Assembly (NCBI GenBank): GCA_029062865.1
Contig: JAIDPG010000032.1
Span: forward strand, 1 to 7,522
DNA from: Oscillospiraceae bacterium
GTDB lineage: Bacteria > Bacillota > Clostridia > Oscillospirales > Ruminococcaceae
Length of the DNA: 7,522 bases
Reading direction: 5' to 3'
The notes below the pieces were generated by a model. It ran no database searches, was not told the origin of the DNA, and saw nothing but the letters and a program-made list of their open reading frames with translations. The stretch's first letter is position 1. Each line of letters opens with the position of its first letter. Positions 1 through 4,268 of this stretch are shown one piece after another. The position numbers and the translations under genes are program-made.

Positions 1-2
1 TT

Positions 3-8
3 TGTCAA
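3..8 (-). promoter_or_regulatory. possible -35 box of a promoter leaving the window on the left
   Basis: Read on the minus strand the bases are TTGACA, a perfect -35 hexamer, placed just beyond the terminator at 27-56. The matching -10 would lie outside the window, so this is only a hint that another minus-strand transcription unit starts immediately to the left. Confidence 0.3.
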
Positions 9-26
9 GTGTTTTTTCAGAAGCAA

Positions 27-56
27 GAAAAAAACCGGGGCAGGAACCCCTGCCCC
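27..56 (-). terminator. intrinsic terminator (second, distal)
   Basis: Perfect 8-bp stem (GGGGCAGG at 37-44 with CCTGCCCC at 49-56) around a 4-base loop. On the minus strand it is followed by a run of T (the A run at 27-34), so it works as a leftward terminator. It lies about 60 bases beyond the first terminator of the surface-protein gene and is probably a backup. Confidence 0.75.
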
Positions 57-115
57 AAAATTATAAGGAAAATGTTATTTAACAAGTTTCTTATTACAGA
101 AACGAGTTAGCGAAG

Positions 116-143
116 AAAAAATCCCGCCCCTTTTGGGGCGGGA
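116..143 (-). terminator. intrinsic terminator of the surface-protein gene
   Basis: Perfect 9-bp hairpin, TCCCGCCCC (122-130), loop TTTT, GGGGCGGGA (135-143). Followed on the minus strand by six T (A run 116-121). It starts about 40 bases after the stop codon of the minus-strand gene ending at 185. Confidence 0.88.
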
Positions 144-184
144 CTTAATTACCTAACTATTCAACAAATCGTTGGATATGTAGA

Positions 185-1228
185 TTAGTGCTTCTTCTTG
201 AGAGCAACTACTGCAACTGCGCCAGCCGCGAGAACAACGGGAGCGATCGCGAGAGCGATACCGGTGTCGGGGTTGGTGGTAGTGCCTGCGTTAGAAGTAG
301 CAGCGGAAGCGTTGGAAGCAGCAGCGGAAGAAGTGCCGTTAACTGCCTCGGGATCCTTATCTTCCGTAGTAACGCCTGCGCCCTTCAGCTTGTCACCCTT
401 CATAAGAATGAACGGGCTGAACTTAGTAGTGGTGAAAGTAGTCCGATAGTTGCCGTTTGTAAGCTTTTCGGATTTAGCACCGGTAACGATCTCGATTTCG
501 TCATCTACTACATGGTAAACATAGGTGGGTTCGAAATCGGTCTCTACCTTGATGGTAACCGTTGCGGGAGCCTTGCTCTTAACAACGCCCTTGCTGGAAA
601 GAGTAATGTCAAGGATCTCAACATTGTCGGGATTAACATCTTCAAACTGCTCTTTAATGCTATCCTTGAGATCCTTGATTACAGCAGTCTTATCGTAATC
701 AACCGTAGCGTCGTCGCCGCTGCCAACACTGTCTACAGCAACAGGAGCAACCGCAATGTTATAATCCTTAAAGGTCTTGGAAGCACCCTTCTTATCAACG
801 GAAGCCGTTACGCCATAACCGAGGTCAAGTGCACCGCCTTCGGAAGCACCCAAATCTGCCGCTGCACCATCATATTCAATCGTGAAGCTCTTAGATATAG
901 CACCAAACCCAGTAACGCCATCAGCCGGCTTAACCGTTACAGTCCAAGCAGCACTGGTCTTTGTAGCTTCTACTGTGTACTTAGCGGCAGCCAACGCAGC
1001 CTCAGCAGCCCATGTGTCATCATCCAATTTGTTTTGTCCCTGAACAGACGTTACAAAACCCTTAGCTTGATCTGCAGTAGTGCTAGCTGTAGCAGCAGCA
1101 GAAGAGTCCCATGTAACCGTAACGCCTTTGTACTCGTTTGTTGCAGCAGCAGCAGAAGCAACAACTGCTACAGAACCGAACGCGAGCAGCGCAGCCGTAG
1201 AAGCTGCCAAAATTCTTCTTGTTTTCAT
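185..1228 (-). CDS. sortase-anchored, alanine-rich cell surface protein (NPDTG signal)
   Basis: A 347-residue exported protein predicted to be linked covalently to the cell wall by a sortase. An N-terminal signal peptide is visible (KTRR, hydrophobic core about residues 6-24, likely cleavage after A-S-A near 26). The C-terminus has the complete sorting signal: NPDTG at 319-323, a hydrophobic segment 324-343 and a basic tail KKKH. A Ser/Ala/Thr-rich stretch at about 297-318 looks like a wall-spanning linker. The middle (about 30-290) is acidic and beta-rich and has no cysteine; I do not recognise its fold. A stretch near 280 containing T-K-F-S-P-F-I-L resembles the end of modules common in Clostridia wall proteins. 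The start is fixed by AGGAGG at 1237-1242, 8 bases upstream. It is monocistronic, with its own promoter (1296-1324) and two terminators, and is divergent from an XRE regulator that is a plausible controller. Ligand or role unknown. Confidence 0.9.
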   Translation of the reverse strand: MKTRRILAASTAALLAFGSVAVVASAAAATNEYKGVTVTWDSSAAATASTTADQAKGFVTSVQGQNKLDDDTWAAEAALAAAKYTVEATKTSAAWTVTVKPADGVTGFGAISKSFTIEYDGAAADLGASEGGALDLGYGVTASVDKKGASKTFKDYNIAVAPVAVDSVGSGDDATVDYDKTAVIKDLKDSIKEQFEDVNPDNVEILDITLSSKGVVKSKAPATVTIKVETDFEPTYVYHVVDDEIEIVTGAKSEKLTNGNYRTTFTTTKFSPFILMKGDKLKGAGVTTEDKDPEAVNGTSSAAASNASAATSNAGTTTNPDTGIALAIAPVVLAAGAVAVVALKKKH

Positions 1229-1269
1229 AATTCTTTCCTCCTAGTTTCATACTTTTTTATTTGTTTTTC

Positions 1270-1289
1270 GTAAATGAAATATCATTTAC
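1270..1289. promoter_or_regulatory. operator-like palindrome, site 1
   Basis: Perfect 8-bp inverted repeat GTAAATGA (1270-1277), spacer AATA, TCATTTAC (1282-1289). It covers the predicted transcription start of the leftward gene. The core TAAATGAAATATCATTTA is repeated with changes at 1354-1371. A good candidate target for the XRE regulator encoded at 1424-1669, by inference from position. Confidence 0.6.
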
Positions 1290-1295
1290 AAGTAA

Positions 1296-1324
1296 ATAAT
1301 AACACAAACACTTTGCATTGTCAA
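1296..1324 (-). promoter_or_regulatory. sigma-A promoter of the surface-protein gene
   Basis: On the minus strand: TTGACA (1319-1324), 17-base spacer, TATTAT (1296-1301). Transcription should start near 1289, exactly at the palindrome 1270-1289, so a protein bound there would block initiation or promoter clearance. Confidence 0.85.
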
Positions 1325-1353
1325 GGGCTTTTATTCAAATTCGGCGTTTTAGC

Positions 1354-1371
1354 TAAATGAAATATCGCTTA
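1354..1371. promoter_or_regulatory. operator-like palindrome, site 2
   Basis: TAAATGA, spacer AATA, TCGCTTA: same layout as site 1, 16 of 18 positions identical, dyad imperfect (5 of 7 pairs). It lies just upstream of the expected -35 position of the rightward XRE promoter. The two sites are 83 bp apart, close to eight helical turns. Confidence 0.55.
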
Positions 1372-1397
1372 TACGGCGATTTTGTACAAATTTGAGG

Positions 1398-1420
1398 TAT
1401 AATAAATAAAAGGAAGTGAT
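1398..1420 (+). promoter_or_regulatory. -10 box and ribosome binding site of the XRE gene
   Basis: TATAAT at 1398-1403 with no good -35 at the expected place (around 1375-1380), so the promoter may be weak or need help from a protein bound at site 2. The leader is short: AGGAAGTGAT at 1411-1420, with the AGGAAG core 7 bases before the ATG at 1424. Confidence 0.6.
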
Positions 1421-1423
1421 GAT

Positions 1424-1669
1424 ATGACATACTATGAAAACCTGCGCGTTATCCGTGAGGACAGGGGCTTTACGCAGAAGCAGATCGCCGCTGTTCTTGA
1501 AACGACCCAGCAATATTACTCCGACTATGAAAACGGCAAGCGCGAGATTCCCATAAGAGTTTACATCACACTTTCCAAGTTCTACAACGTAAGCATTGAC
1601 TTCCTCGCCGGGCAGAGCCTTTTCCCGGTTCCGTCCAGTGGTTCAAACGCAAGAGCGGGTGTTGGCTAG
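1424..1669 (+). CDS. small XRE-family helix-turn-helix regulator
   Basis: An 81-residue DNA-binding protein of the Cro/C1 (HTH_3) type. Residues 3-15 form the first helix (YYENLRVIREDRG). The helix-turn-helix follows at about 17-37 (TQKQIA, then TTQQYYSDYENGK), and the typical IP..VYITLSKFYNVSIDFLAG segment ends near 63. The last 18 residues are Ser/Gly/Ala-rich and not part of the fold. The length is usual for single-domain XRE regulators of Clostridia, with no peptidase or sensor domain. It is divergent from the sortase-anchored protein, and both promoters carry the same palindromic site, so autoregulation together with control of the surface gene is the simplest reading. The ribosome binding site AGGAAG supports the ATG at 1424. 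Confidence 0.88.
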   Translation: MTYYENLRVIREDRGFTQKQIAAVLETTQQYYSDYENGKREIPIRVYITLSKFYNVSIDFLAGQSLFPVPSSGSNARAGVG

Positions 1670-1756
1670 CCAATTTCAATTCCTATAAGCAGTTCTACGA
1701 ATAGCCGAGCAATCAAAAGAAAAGCCGCCGCTTGGGGCAAAAAACATAATAATCAA

Positions 1757-1778
1757 TTCCCCTGCCTCGGCGGGGGAA
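1757..1778 (+). terminator. probable terminator of the XRE gene
   Basis: 9-bp hairpin TTCCCCTGC (1757-1765), loop CTCG, GCGGGGGAA (1770-1778) with one T-G pair. The downstream sequence is AT-rich but the U-tract is interrupted (AATCTATTTATATATT), so efficiency is uncertain. The 87 bases between the stop codon and the hairpin hold nothing I can name. Confidence 0.55.
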
Positions 1779-1821
1779 AATCTATTTATATATTATAATA
1801 GGTATAGCGGAGAATTTCCGC

Positions 1822-1850
1822 TTGACTAATCGGCGGGGGTGTGGTATAAT
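1822..1850 (+). promoter_or_regulatory. strong sigma-A promoter of a small RNA (P1)
   Basis: TTGACT (1822-1827), 17-base spacer, TATAAT (1845-1850), with extended -10 TGG. A 6-bp hairpin AGCGGA/TCCGCT (1806-1822) touches the -35. P1 resembles promoter P2 at 2011-2039 around the -10 (GGGTGTG then TATAATA), suggesting the two units are duplicates. Confidence 0.85.
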
Positions 1851-1883
1851 ATAAATACGGACGACGCTAGTGTCTTTGCCGGG

Positions 1884-1946
1884 CTACTTCCTAACGTCGA
1901 GCCTTTTGCTTATGTAATCTGAGATTGCATTCGCTATGACGGTATA
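1884..1946 (-). pseudogene. remnant of a 30-aa toxin-like peptide gene
   Basis: On the minus strand this reads VIANAISDYISKRLDV then RK-stop, matching the last 19 residues of the intact peptide at 2175-2267. Of the 8 base differences in 61, four are silent (one of these swaps TAG for TAA) and four change residues. The frame runs upstream through the hairpin 1951-1980 without stop back to about 2000, but I find no ATG, GTG or TTG with a ribosome binding site, so the start half has been lost or replaced. A product joining the hairpin to this tail through a rare start codon cannot be excluded. Confidence 0.6.
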
Positions 1947-1950
1947 CAGG

Positions 1951-1980
1951 AAAGAACCCCCGTGCAGCGGGGGATTCTTT
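1951..1980. terminator. terminator hairpin of the P1 RNA
   Basis: Stem AAAGAA-CCCCCG (1951-1962) with CGGGGG-A-TTCTTT (1968-1980), one bulged A, 5-base loop. Flanked by T-rich sequence to the right and usable in both directions. It ends the P1 RNA and sits inside the reading frame of the peptide remnant. Confidence 0.75.
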
Positions 1981-2010
1981 CTAATAATTTTTGACTTCTA
2001 AAAAAACCAC

Positions 2011-2039
2011 TTGACAAATTTATTTGGGTGTGTTATAAT
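2011..2039 (+). promoter_or_regulatory. consensus sigma-A promoter of the antisense RNA (P2)
   Basis: TTGACA (2011-2016), exactly 17 bases, TATAAT (2034-2039), with extended -10 TGT. It is a full consensus promoter, so the RNA starting near 2046 should be abundant, as expected for an antitoxin RNA. Confidence 0.92.
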
Positions 2040-2045
2040 AATATT

Positions 2046-2078
2046 GTAAGAATGTAACTGTTGCAAACTGCATTCACC
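2046..2078 (+). repeat. direct repeat, copy in the antisense RNA (partner 2238-2272)
   Basis: GTAAGAATGT then AACTGTTGCA, AACT, GCAT, T, CACC here; GTACGAATG, ATATT, AACTGTTGCA, CTT, GCAT, A, CACC at 2238-2272. The repeat begins at the predicted RNA start and ends where the terminator begins, so nearly the whole non-terminator part of the RNA consists of it. Confidence 0.7.
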
Positions 2079-2081
2079 AAA

Positions 2082-2121
2082 AAAATCGCCCCTACGATCG
2101 GCCAATCGCAGGGGTGGTTTT
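2082..2121. terminator. bidirectional terminator shared by the two convergent RNAs
   Basis: Stem 2082-2098 with 2105-2121: core CCCCTACGAT (2089-2098) and ATCGCAGGGG (2105-2114) with a single mismatch, then further G-T and A-T pairs outward; loop CGGCCA. An A run at 2079-2085 gives a U-tract on the minus strand and TTTTATTT at 2118-2125 gives one on the plus strand. It ends both the ~80-nt RNA and the peptide mRNA. Confidence 0.82.
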
Positions 2122-2174
2122 ATTTAAAAACCAATTGGGGGTTTGCCAATATCTCTCTAAGGCTCATCGCCAAG

Positions 2175-2267
2175 TTACTTCTTACCGTCGAGCCTCTTGC
2201 TTATGTAATTTGAGATTACATTTGCTATGACAGTAAGTACGAATGATATTAACTGTTGCACTTGCAT
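2175..2267 (-). CDS. 30-aa hydrophobic toxin-like peptide
   Basis: A 30-residue peptide below usual gene-calling cut-offs. It starts MQVQQLISFVL, continues through a hydrophobic TVIANVISNYI core and ends with the basic tail SKRLDGKK: one membrane-spanning helix with a positively charged end. This is the make-up of type I toxins such as Fst/Ldr and the small clostridial ones, though I cannot assign it to a named family. The start is strongly supported: GGAGGGAGGTG directly precedes the ATG, and a promoter of the TTGACT-N17-TAAAAT type lies 46 bases upstream. In the leader, CTCCG (2291-2295) can pair with CGGAG (2276-2280) and partly hide the ribosome binding site, as the 5' stem-loop does in Fst mRNA. 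A convergent antisense RNA overlaps its 3' end and is complementary to its start region. A decayed copy lies at 1884-1946. Probable action, if a toxin, is on the membrane; this is inference. Confidence 0.75.
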   Translation of the reverse strand: MQVQQLISFVLTVIANVISNYISKRLDGKK

Positions 2268-2272
2268 ACACC
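2238..2272 (+). repeat. direct repeat, copy over the peptide start codon
   Basis: Partner of 2046-2078. On the minus strand this is the peptide's start codon, the bases just before it and codons 2 to about 9, i.e. the part of the mRNA that the antisense RNA would cover. Confidence 0.7.
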
Positions 2273-2275
2273 TCC

Positions 2276-2295
2276 CTCCGTAACAATGTCCGGAG
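2276..2295 (-). promoter_or_regulatory. 5' stem-loop over the peptide ribosome binding site
   Basis: On the minus strand CTCCG, 10-base loop, CGGAG, where the second arm is the first half of the doubled Shine-Dalgarno sequence GGAGGGAGG. It is only 5-6 bp, but well placed to slow ribosome access until antisense RNA has bound. Confidence 0.45.
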
Positions 2296-2312
2296 ATGTA
2301 ACCGGCAAGTAT

Positions 2313-2341
2313 ATTTTACCACAACCGTGCAAAAAAGTCAA
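2313..2341 (-). promoter_or_regulatory. sigma-A promoter of the toxin-like peptide mRNA
   Basis: On the minus strand TTGACT (2336-2341), 17-base spacer, TAAAAT (2313-2318), with extended -10 TGG. Predicted start near 2306, giving an mRNA of about 225 bases ending at the terminator 2082-2121. Slightly weaker than P2, as expected when the antitoxin RNA must be in excess. Confidence 0.85.
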
Positions 2342-2367
2342 TCCTCGCCGAACGGCGGGGATTTTTT
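2341..2367 (+). terminator. intrinsic terminator insulating the lacI-type gene
   Basis: 9-bp stem ATCCTCGCC (2341-2349), loop GAAC, GGCGGGGAT (2354-2362) with one T-G pair, followed by a T run 2362-2367 and more T. It stops rightward transcription from the small-RNA region 15 bases before the next promoter. Confidence 0.8.
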
Positions 2368-2381
2368 GTTTATTTTGCCTA

Positions 2382-2410
2382 TTGAAAACGATTAACATTT
2401 ATGGTATTAT
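2382..2410 (+). promoter_or_regulatory. promoter and likely operator of the LacI-family gene
   Basis: TTGAAA (2382-2387), 17-base spacer, TATTAT (2405-2410), extended -10 TGG. The -35 and spacer contain TGAAAACGATTAACA, which resembles LacI-family and catabolite-responsive sites centred on CG but has one extra base compared with the CRE consensus. This suggests autoregulation or carbon control. Predicted start near 2417, so the leader is about 245 bases and holds the tandem repeat. Confidence 0.7.
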
Positions 2411-2437
2411 GTATATAACAGCCAAATTTTTATTCGC

Positions 2438-2659
2438 GCGTGCAGATTCCGCAATAGCGGTTGCTGCGCAGCGAAGCGGAGCAGTAACCGCGTTGATAGT
2501 AAAGCCGCGAAGTGGCTTTACGGTGCGGAAGCCGCACATTTAAAATAGGCGTGCAGCTTCCGCAATAGCGGTTGCTGCGCAGCGAAGCGGAGCAGCAACC
2601 GCGTTGATAGTAAAGCCGCGAAGCGGCTTTACTGTGCGGAAGCTGCACATTTAAAATAG
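2438..2659 (+). repeat. two tandem 111-bp three-way-junction repeats
   Basis: Units 2438-2548 and 2549-2659 are identical except for 5 substitutions. In unit 2 three perfect helices can form. The outer one is GTGCAGCTTCCGCA (2551-2564) with 2635-2648 (14 bp). Hairpin one is GCGGTTGCTGC (2568-2578) with 2592-2602 (11 bp). Hairpin two is GTAAAGCCGC (2610-2619) with 2623-2632 (10 bp), loop GAA. In unit 1 both inner hairpins keep pairing through G-T pairs, while the outer stem has two mismatches. The pair lies entirely in the LacI-family leader and ends 2 bases before the GTG. No transposase or protein product is evident. Confidence 0.85.
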
Positions 2660-2661
2660 AG

Positions 2662-3666
2662 GTGAGTTTTCTGAACGTTACAATAAAGGACGTCGCGAGG
2701 GCTGCGAATGTTTCCGTAGCTACGGTTTCGCGCGTTTTGAACAATAAGAACAACGTCTCGGCGGAGGCGATAGCGGCGGTGAACCGCGCGGTCGACGAGC
2801 TGGGCTACGCGCCGAATTTCCTCGGGCGCGATCTGCGAAAGAGCGAAACGAAGCGGATCTTGGCGATAATCGGCTCGACGGACAGAGCGTTTTATAACGA
2901 CGTTCTCCGCGGAATGGAGGACGCGGCGTTCAAGGAGGGCTACGACGTGCTTATCGCGACGACGCGCGACAACGCCGAGCACGAAATGCACCTGCTCGGA
3001 ATGTTGTTCTCGCGCGCGGTCGACTGCGCCGTGCTTCTCGCGCCCAAGCTCGACACGAAAACGATAAGCGAGCTTTCGCGGCGCTACACGATTGCGACGT
3101 GTCTGGAGCGCGTCGACAGCGACGATATTCTCTGCGTGACGATAGACAACGAGCGCGCGGGCTTTGACGCGACGAGTTACCTTATCGGCAAAGGCAGAAG
3201 GCGCGTTGGGCTTATCACGACGGAGATCAGAAGCCAGTCCTCCGTTGACCGCGAGAACGGCTACAGGCGCGCGCTGAAAGCCGCCGGGCTGCCGTTCGAC
3301 GAGGACCTTGTTTACTACGGCGACTACAGCGGCGAAACGGGGATAAAGGGCTGCAAGAAGTTCCTGTCGCTCCCCGCTCCCCCGGACGCGATCTTCTCGA
3401 TATCGGACACCTTGTCTATCAACGCGATGACTTACGCCATTCAGCACGGCTTGACGGTCGGCAAGGACATCTTGTTCTTCGGCTTTGACAATCTTTCTTA
3501 TCCGAGCCTGTTTATTCCGCGGCTTTCAACCGTTGACCAGCCTTGTTATCTGCAGGGAAAGACGGTCGTCGAAAAGCTGCTGAAAAACCTGAAATCCGAA
3601 GACCCCGACCGCTCGACCTATATGCTCCCGCATAGCCTTATTTTGAGAGAGTCTACGGGAGACTGA
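2662..3666 (+). CDS. LacI-family transcriptional repressor
   Basis: A 334-residue regulator of usual length. The N-terminal LacI helix-turn-helix is clear at about residues 6-27 (VTIKDVARAANVSVATVSRVLN). The hinge helix follows around 34-62, ending in LGYAPN. The rest is a periplasmic-binding-protein-like sensor domain (AIIGSTDRAFYNDVLRGMEDAA; later the FGFDNLSYPSLFIPRLSTVDQP region) that would bind a sugar or related effector. No transporter or enzyme gene adjoins it, so the effector and regulon cannot be told from context. Start choice: GTG at 2662 gives the full frame but has no ribosome binding site of its own; it overlaps AGAGGTGAG (2658-2666). That stretch would be a good Shine-Dalgarno for CTG at 2671, which gives a canonical beginning NVTIKDVA. 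The true start may be three codons further in. Confidence 0.93.
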   Translation: MSFLNVTIKDVARAANVSVATVSRVLNNKNNVSAEAIAAVNRAVDELGYAPNFLGRDLRKSETKRILAIIGSTDRAFYNDVLRGMEDAAFKEGYDVLIATTRDNAEHEMHLLGMLFSRAVDCAVLLAPKLDTKTISELSRRYTIATCLERVDSDDILCVTIDNERAGFDATSYLIGKGRRRVGLITTEIRSQSSVDRENGYRRALKAAGLPFDEDLVYYGDYSGETGIKGCKKFLSLPAPPDAIFSISDTLSINAMTYAIQHGLTVGKDILFFGFDNLSYPSLFIPRLSTVDQPCYLQGKTVVEKLLKNLKSEDPDRSTYMLPHSLILRESTGD

Positions 3667-3680
3667 ACCGAAACAAAACG

Positions 3681-3710
3681 ATCCCCGAACCGCAAACGCG
3701 TTTCGGGGAT
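3681..3710. terminator. bidirectional terminator between convergent genes
   Basis: ATCCCCGAA (3681-3689) pairs perfectly with TTCGGGGAT (3702-3710); after a mismatch CGC pairs with GCG around an AAAC loop. T-rich on both sides (ATTGTTTATT to the right; CGTTTTGTTT on the minus strand). Serves the LacI-family gene and the RNHCP gene. Confidence 0.85.
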
Positions 3711-3718
3711 ATTGTTTA

Positions 3719-4144
3719 TTATTTGAGACTTCCCTCGCCGCCCATAAGAGCTGTCATCTCTTCGAGCCTTTCAAGCGGGAACGGCGGAAGCGCCACGGGC
3801 TTCATCGCGAGTGACATCAGCTTCAGCGGGTTGTCGTCCGCGGCAATGCGGTTTGACGACAGCGCGCCGCAGATACGGCAGCGGTGGATCAACGCCCACT
3901 CGCCGTTCTTGCGCACCCACACGGCTATCGGTTCCATAACGCCGCCGCAGTCCGCCGCGCGATCGCCCGGTTCGTTGTCAAGGTGTTGGCTTGACAGGCA
4001 GTTCGGGCAGTGGTTGCGGTGATCGCTCCCCGCGCCGCCCGGAACGACCAAACGTCCGCAGACCTTGCAGGTAAACGCCTCATCGCAAGGGTGAGTTTTA
4101 TAGTACCCTTTTACAAACGATCTTTTTTTGTTTTCTCTGTTCAA
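3719..4144 (-). CDS. RNHCP-domain zinc-ribbon protein
   Basis: A 141-residue protein of the RNHCP family (named for the R-N-H-C-P motif, here residues 43-47), whose biochemical role I do not know. Likely zinc ligands are C26/C29, C46/C49, C66 and C89/C92, all in CXXC pairs apart from C66. Other family blocks are GDRAADCGGVMEPIAVWVR (60-78), IHRCRICG (86-93), NRIAADDNP (98-106) and PPFPLE near the end. No signal or membrane segment, so it is cytosolic. The start is TTG (4142-4144), since no ATG is in frame nearby and AGGAGG lies 8 bases upstream at 4153-4158. That ribosome binding site is inside a hairpin controlled by a 10-codon leader ORF (see 4152-4231). This suggests expression is induced by ribosome stalling, hence a role connected with translation or antibiotic stress (inference). 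It follows metK on the same strand. Confidence 0.9.
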   Translation of the reverse strand: MNRENKKRSFVKGYYKTHPCDEAFTCKVCGRLVVPGGAGSDHRNHCPNCLSSQHLDNEPGDRAADCGGVMEPIAVWVRKNGEWALIHRCRICGALSSNRIAADDNPLKLMSLAMKPVALPPFPLERLEEMTALMGGEGSLK

Positions 4145-4151
4145 TGGAATG

Positions 4152-4231
4152 TCCTCCTAAAAGCGATTTTACGTGTCTTTCGGAGGATCGCAAAACTTGA
4201 TTTCGCAAACCTCCCGGTTTAGCGAACAAGC
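4152..4231 (-). promoter_or_regulatory. four-segment translational attenuator (ermC-like)
   Basis: Minus-strand RNA segments. S1 CTTGTTCGCTAAACC, the last leader codons; S2 GGTTTGCGAAATCAAG; S3 TTTTGCGATCCTCCGAAAG; S4 CTTTTAGGAGGA, containing the RNHCP ribosome binding site. S1:S2 can form 14 pairs with a GGGA loop. S3:S4 forms TCCTCC/GGAGGA plus GAAAG/CTTTT with one bulged A and hides the ribosome binding site. Alternatively GGAGG of S2 plus GCGAAA pairs with S3 (TTTTGC, CCTCC; 13 pairs, one mismatch), releasing S4. A ribosome stalled at the end of the leader ORF would occlude S1 and favour S2:S3, opening the gene. This matches the known erm attenuation scheme. Pairing found by eye. Confidence 0.72.
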
Positions 4232-4251
4232 TCCTTATTCATTTTAAACAT
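4219..4251 (-). CDS. 10-aa leader peptide MFKMNKELVR
   Basis: Short ORF on the minus strand with a good ribosome binding site (AAAAGGAG, 7 bases before the ATG at 4249-4251) and stop TAA at 4219-4221. Its last four codons CTT GTT CGC TAA are the first strand of the attenuator, so ribosome position here decides RNA folding downstream. The sequence has no strict basic-X-basic motif of macrolide stalling peptides. The stalling signal, if any, is unknown and could be a drug, slow termination or amino-acid shortage. Its start lies just downstream of the MITE-like element. Confidence 0.68.
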   Translation of the reverse strand: MFKMNKELVR

Positions 4252-4268
4252 ATTAGTTCTCCTTTTAA

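Larger units (their letters stand above)
1857..1985 (+). ncRNA. small RNA from P1, antisense to the decayed peptide gene
   Basis: A unit with consensus promoter, about 130 transcribed bases, no credible ORF on its own strand and a strong terminator hairpin at 1951-1980. Bases 1884-1944 are the exact antisense of the decayed peptide remnant and 87% identical (53/61) to 2175-2235. The RNA could therefore also pair in trans with the coding part of the intact 30-aa peptide mRNA. It may be an antitoxin RNA, a decoy or a relic. Ends are predicted from the promoter and hairpin only. Confidence 0.6.
2046..2125 (+). ncRNA. RNA II-like antitoxin RNA (~80 nt)
   Basis: Starts right after P2 and ends at the bidirectional terminator 2082-2121. 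Its 5' part (2046-2078) repeats, on the same strand, the sequence at 2238-2272, which is the antisense of the peptide's start codon region. Shared blocks include GAATG, AACTGTTGCA, GCAT (complement of the ATG) and CACC. It can therefore pair with the peptide mRNA over the translation start as well as at the shared 3' terminator. This is the organisation of RNA II in the enterococcal par (Fst) locus. No ORF is seen in it. Function is inferred from pairing only. Confidence 0.72.

Noticed and set aside
188..1273. Long plus-strand frame (361 codons) opposite the surface-protein gene
   Set aside because: Shadow of the minus-strand gene, which has a signal peptide, sorting signal, ribosome binding site, promoter and terminator. 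The plus-strand frame is Ser/Arg/Asn-rich without a known pattern.
1884..2010. Intact second copy of the 30-aa peptide gene
   Set aside because: The tail matches the intact copy, but no usable start codon with a ribosome binding site precedes it; it is called a remnant.
2382..2397. True catabolite-responsive element (cre) at the LacI-family promoter
   Set aside because: TGAAAACGATTAACA has one extra base compared with the 14-base consensus and poor dyad symmetry, so it is reported only as a likely operator.
2256..2543. Plus-strand frame of 95 codons across the terminator and LacI promoter
   Set aside because: It crosses a strong terminator and promoter, has no ribosome binding site and shows no protein-like composition.
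2438..2659. CRISPR array or tRNA genes in the structured repeat
   Set aside because: Only two adjacent 111-bp units with no spacers between them. The three-helix fold lacks tRNA features such as the T-loop GTTCRA and acceptor CCA context.
2430..2753. Minus-strand frame containing a duplicated ~37-residue peptide
   Set aside because: The protein repeat is only the 111-bp DNA repeat (a multiple of three) read in frame. The frame runs into the LacI-family gene and has no start signal.
2629..3447. Minus-strand frame of 272 codons opposite the LacI-family gene
   Set aside because: Arg/Val-rich shadow of a clear LacI-family protein in a GC-rich gene.
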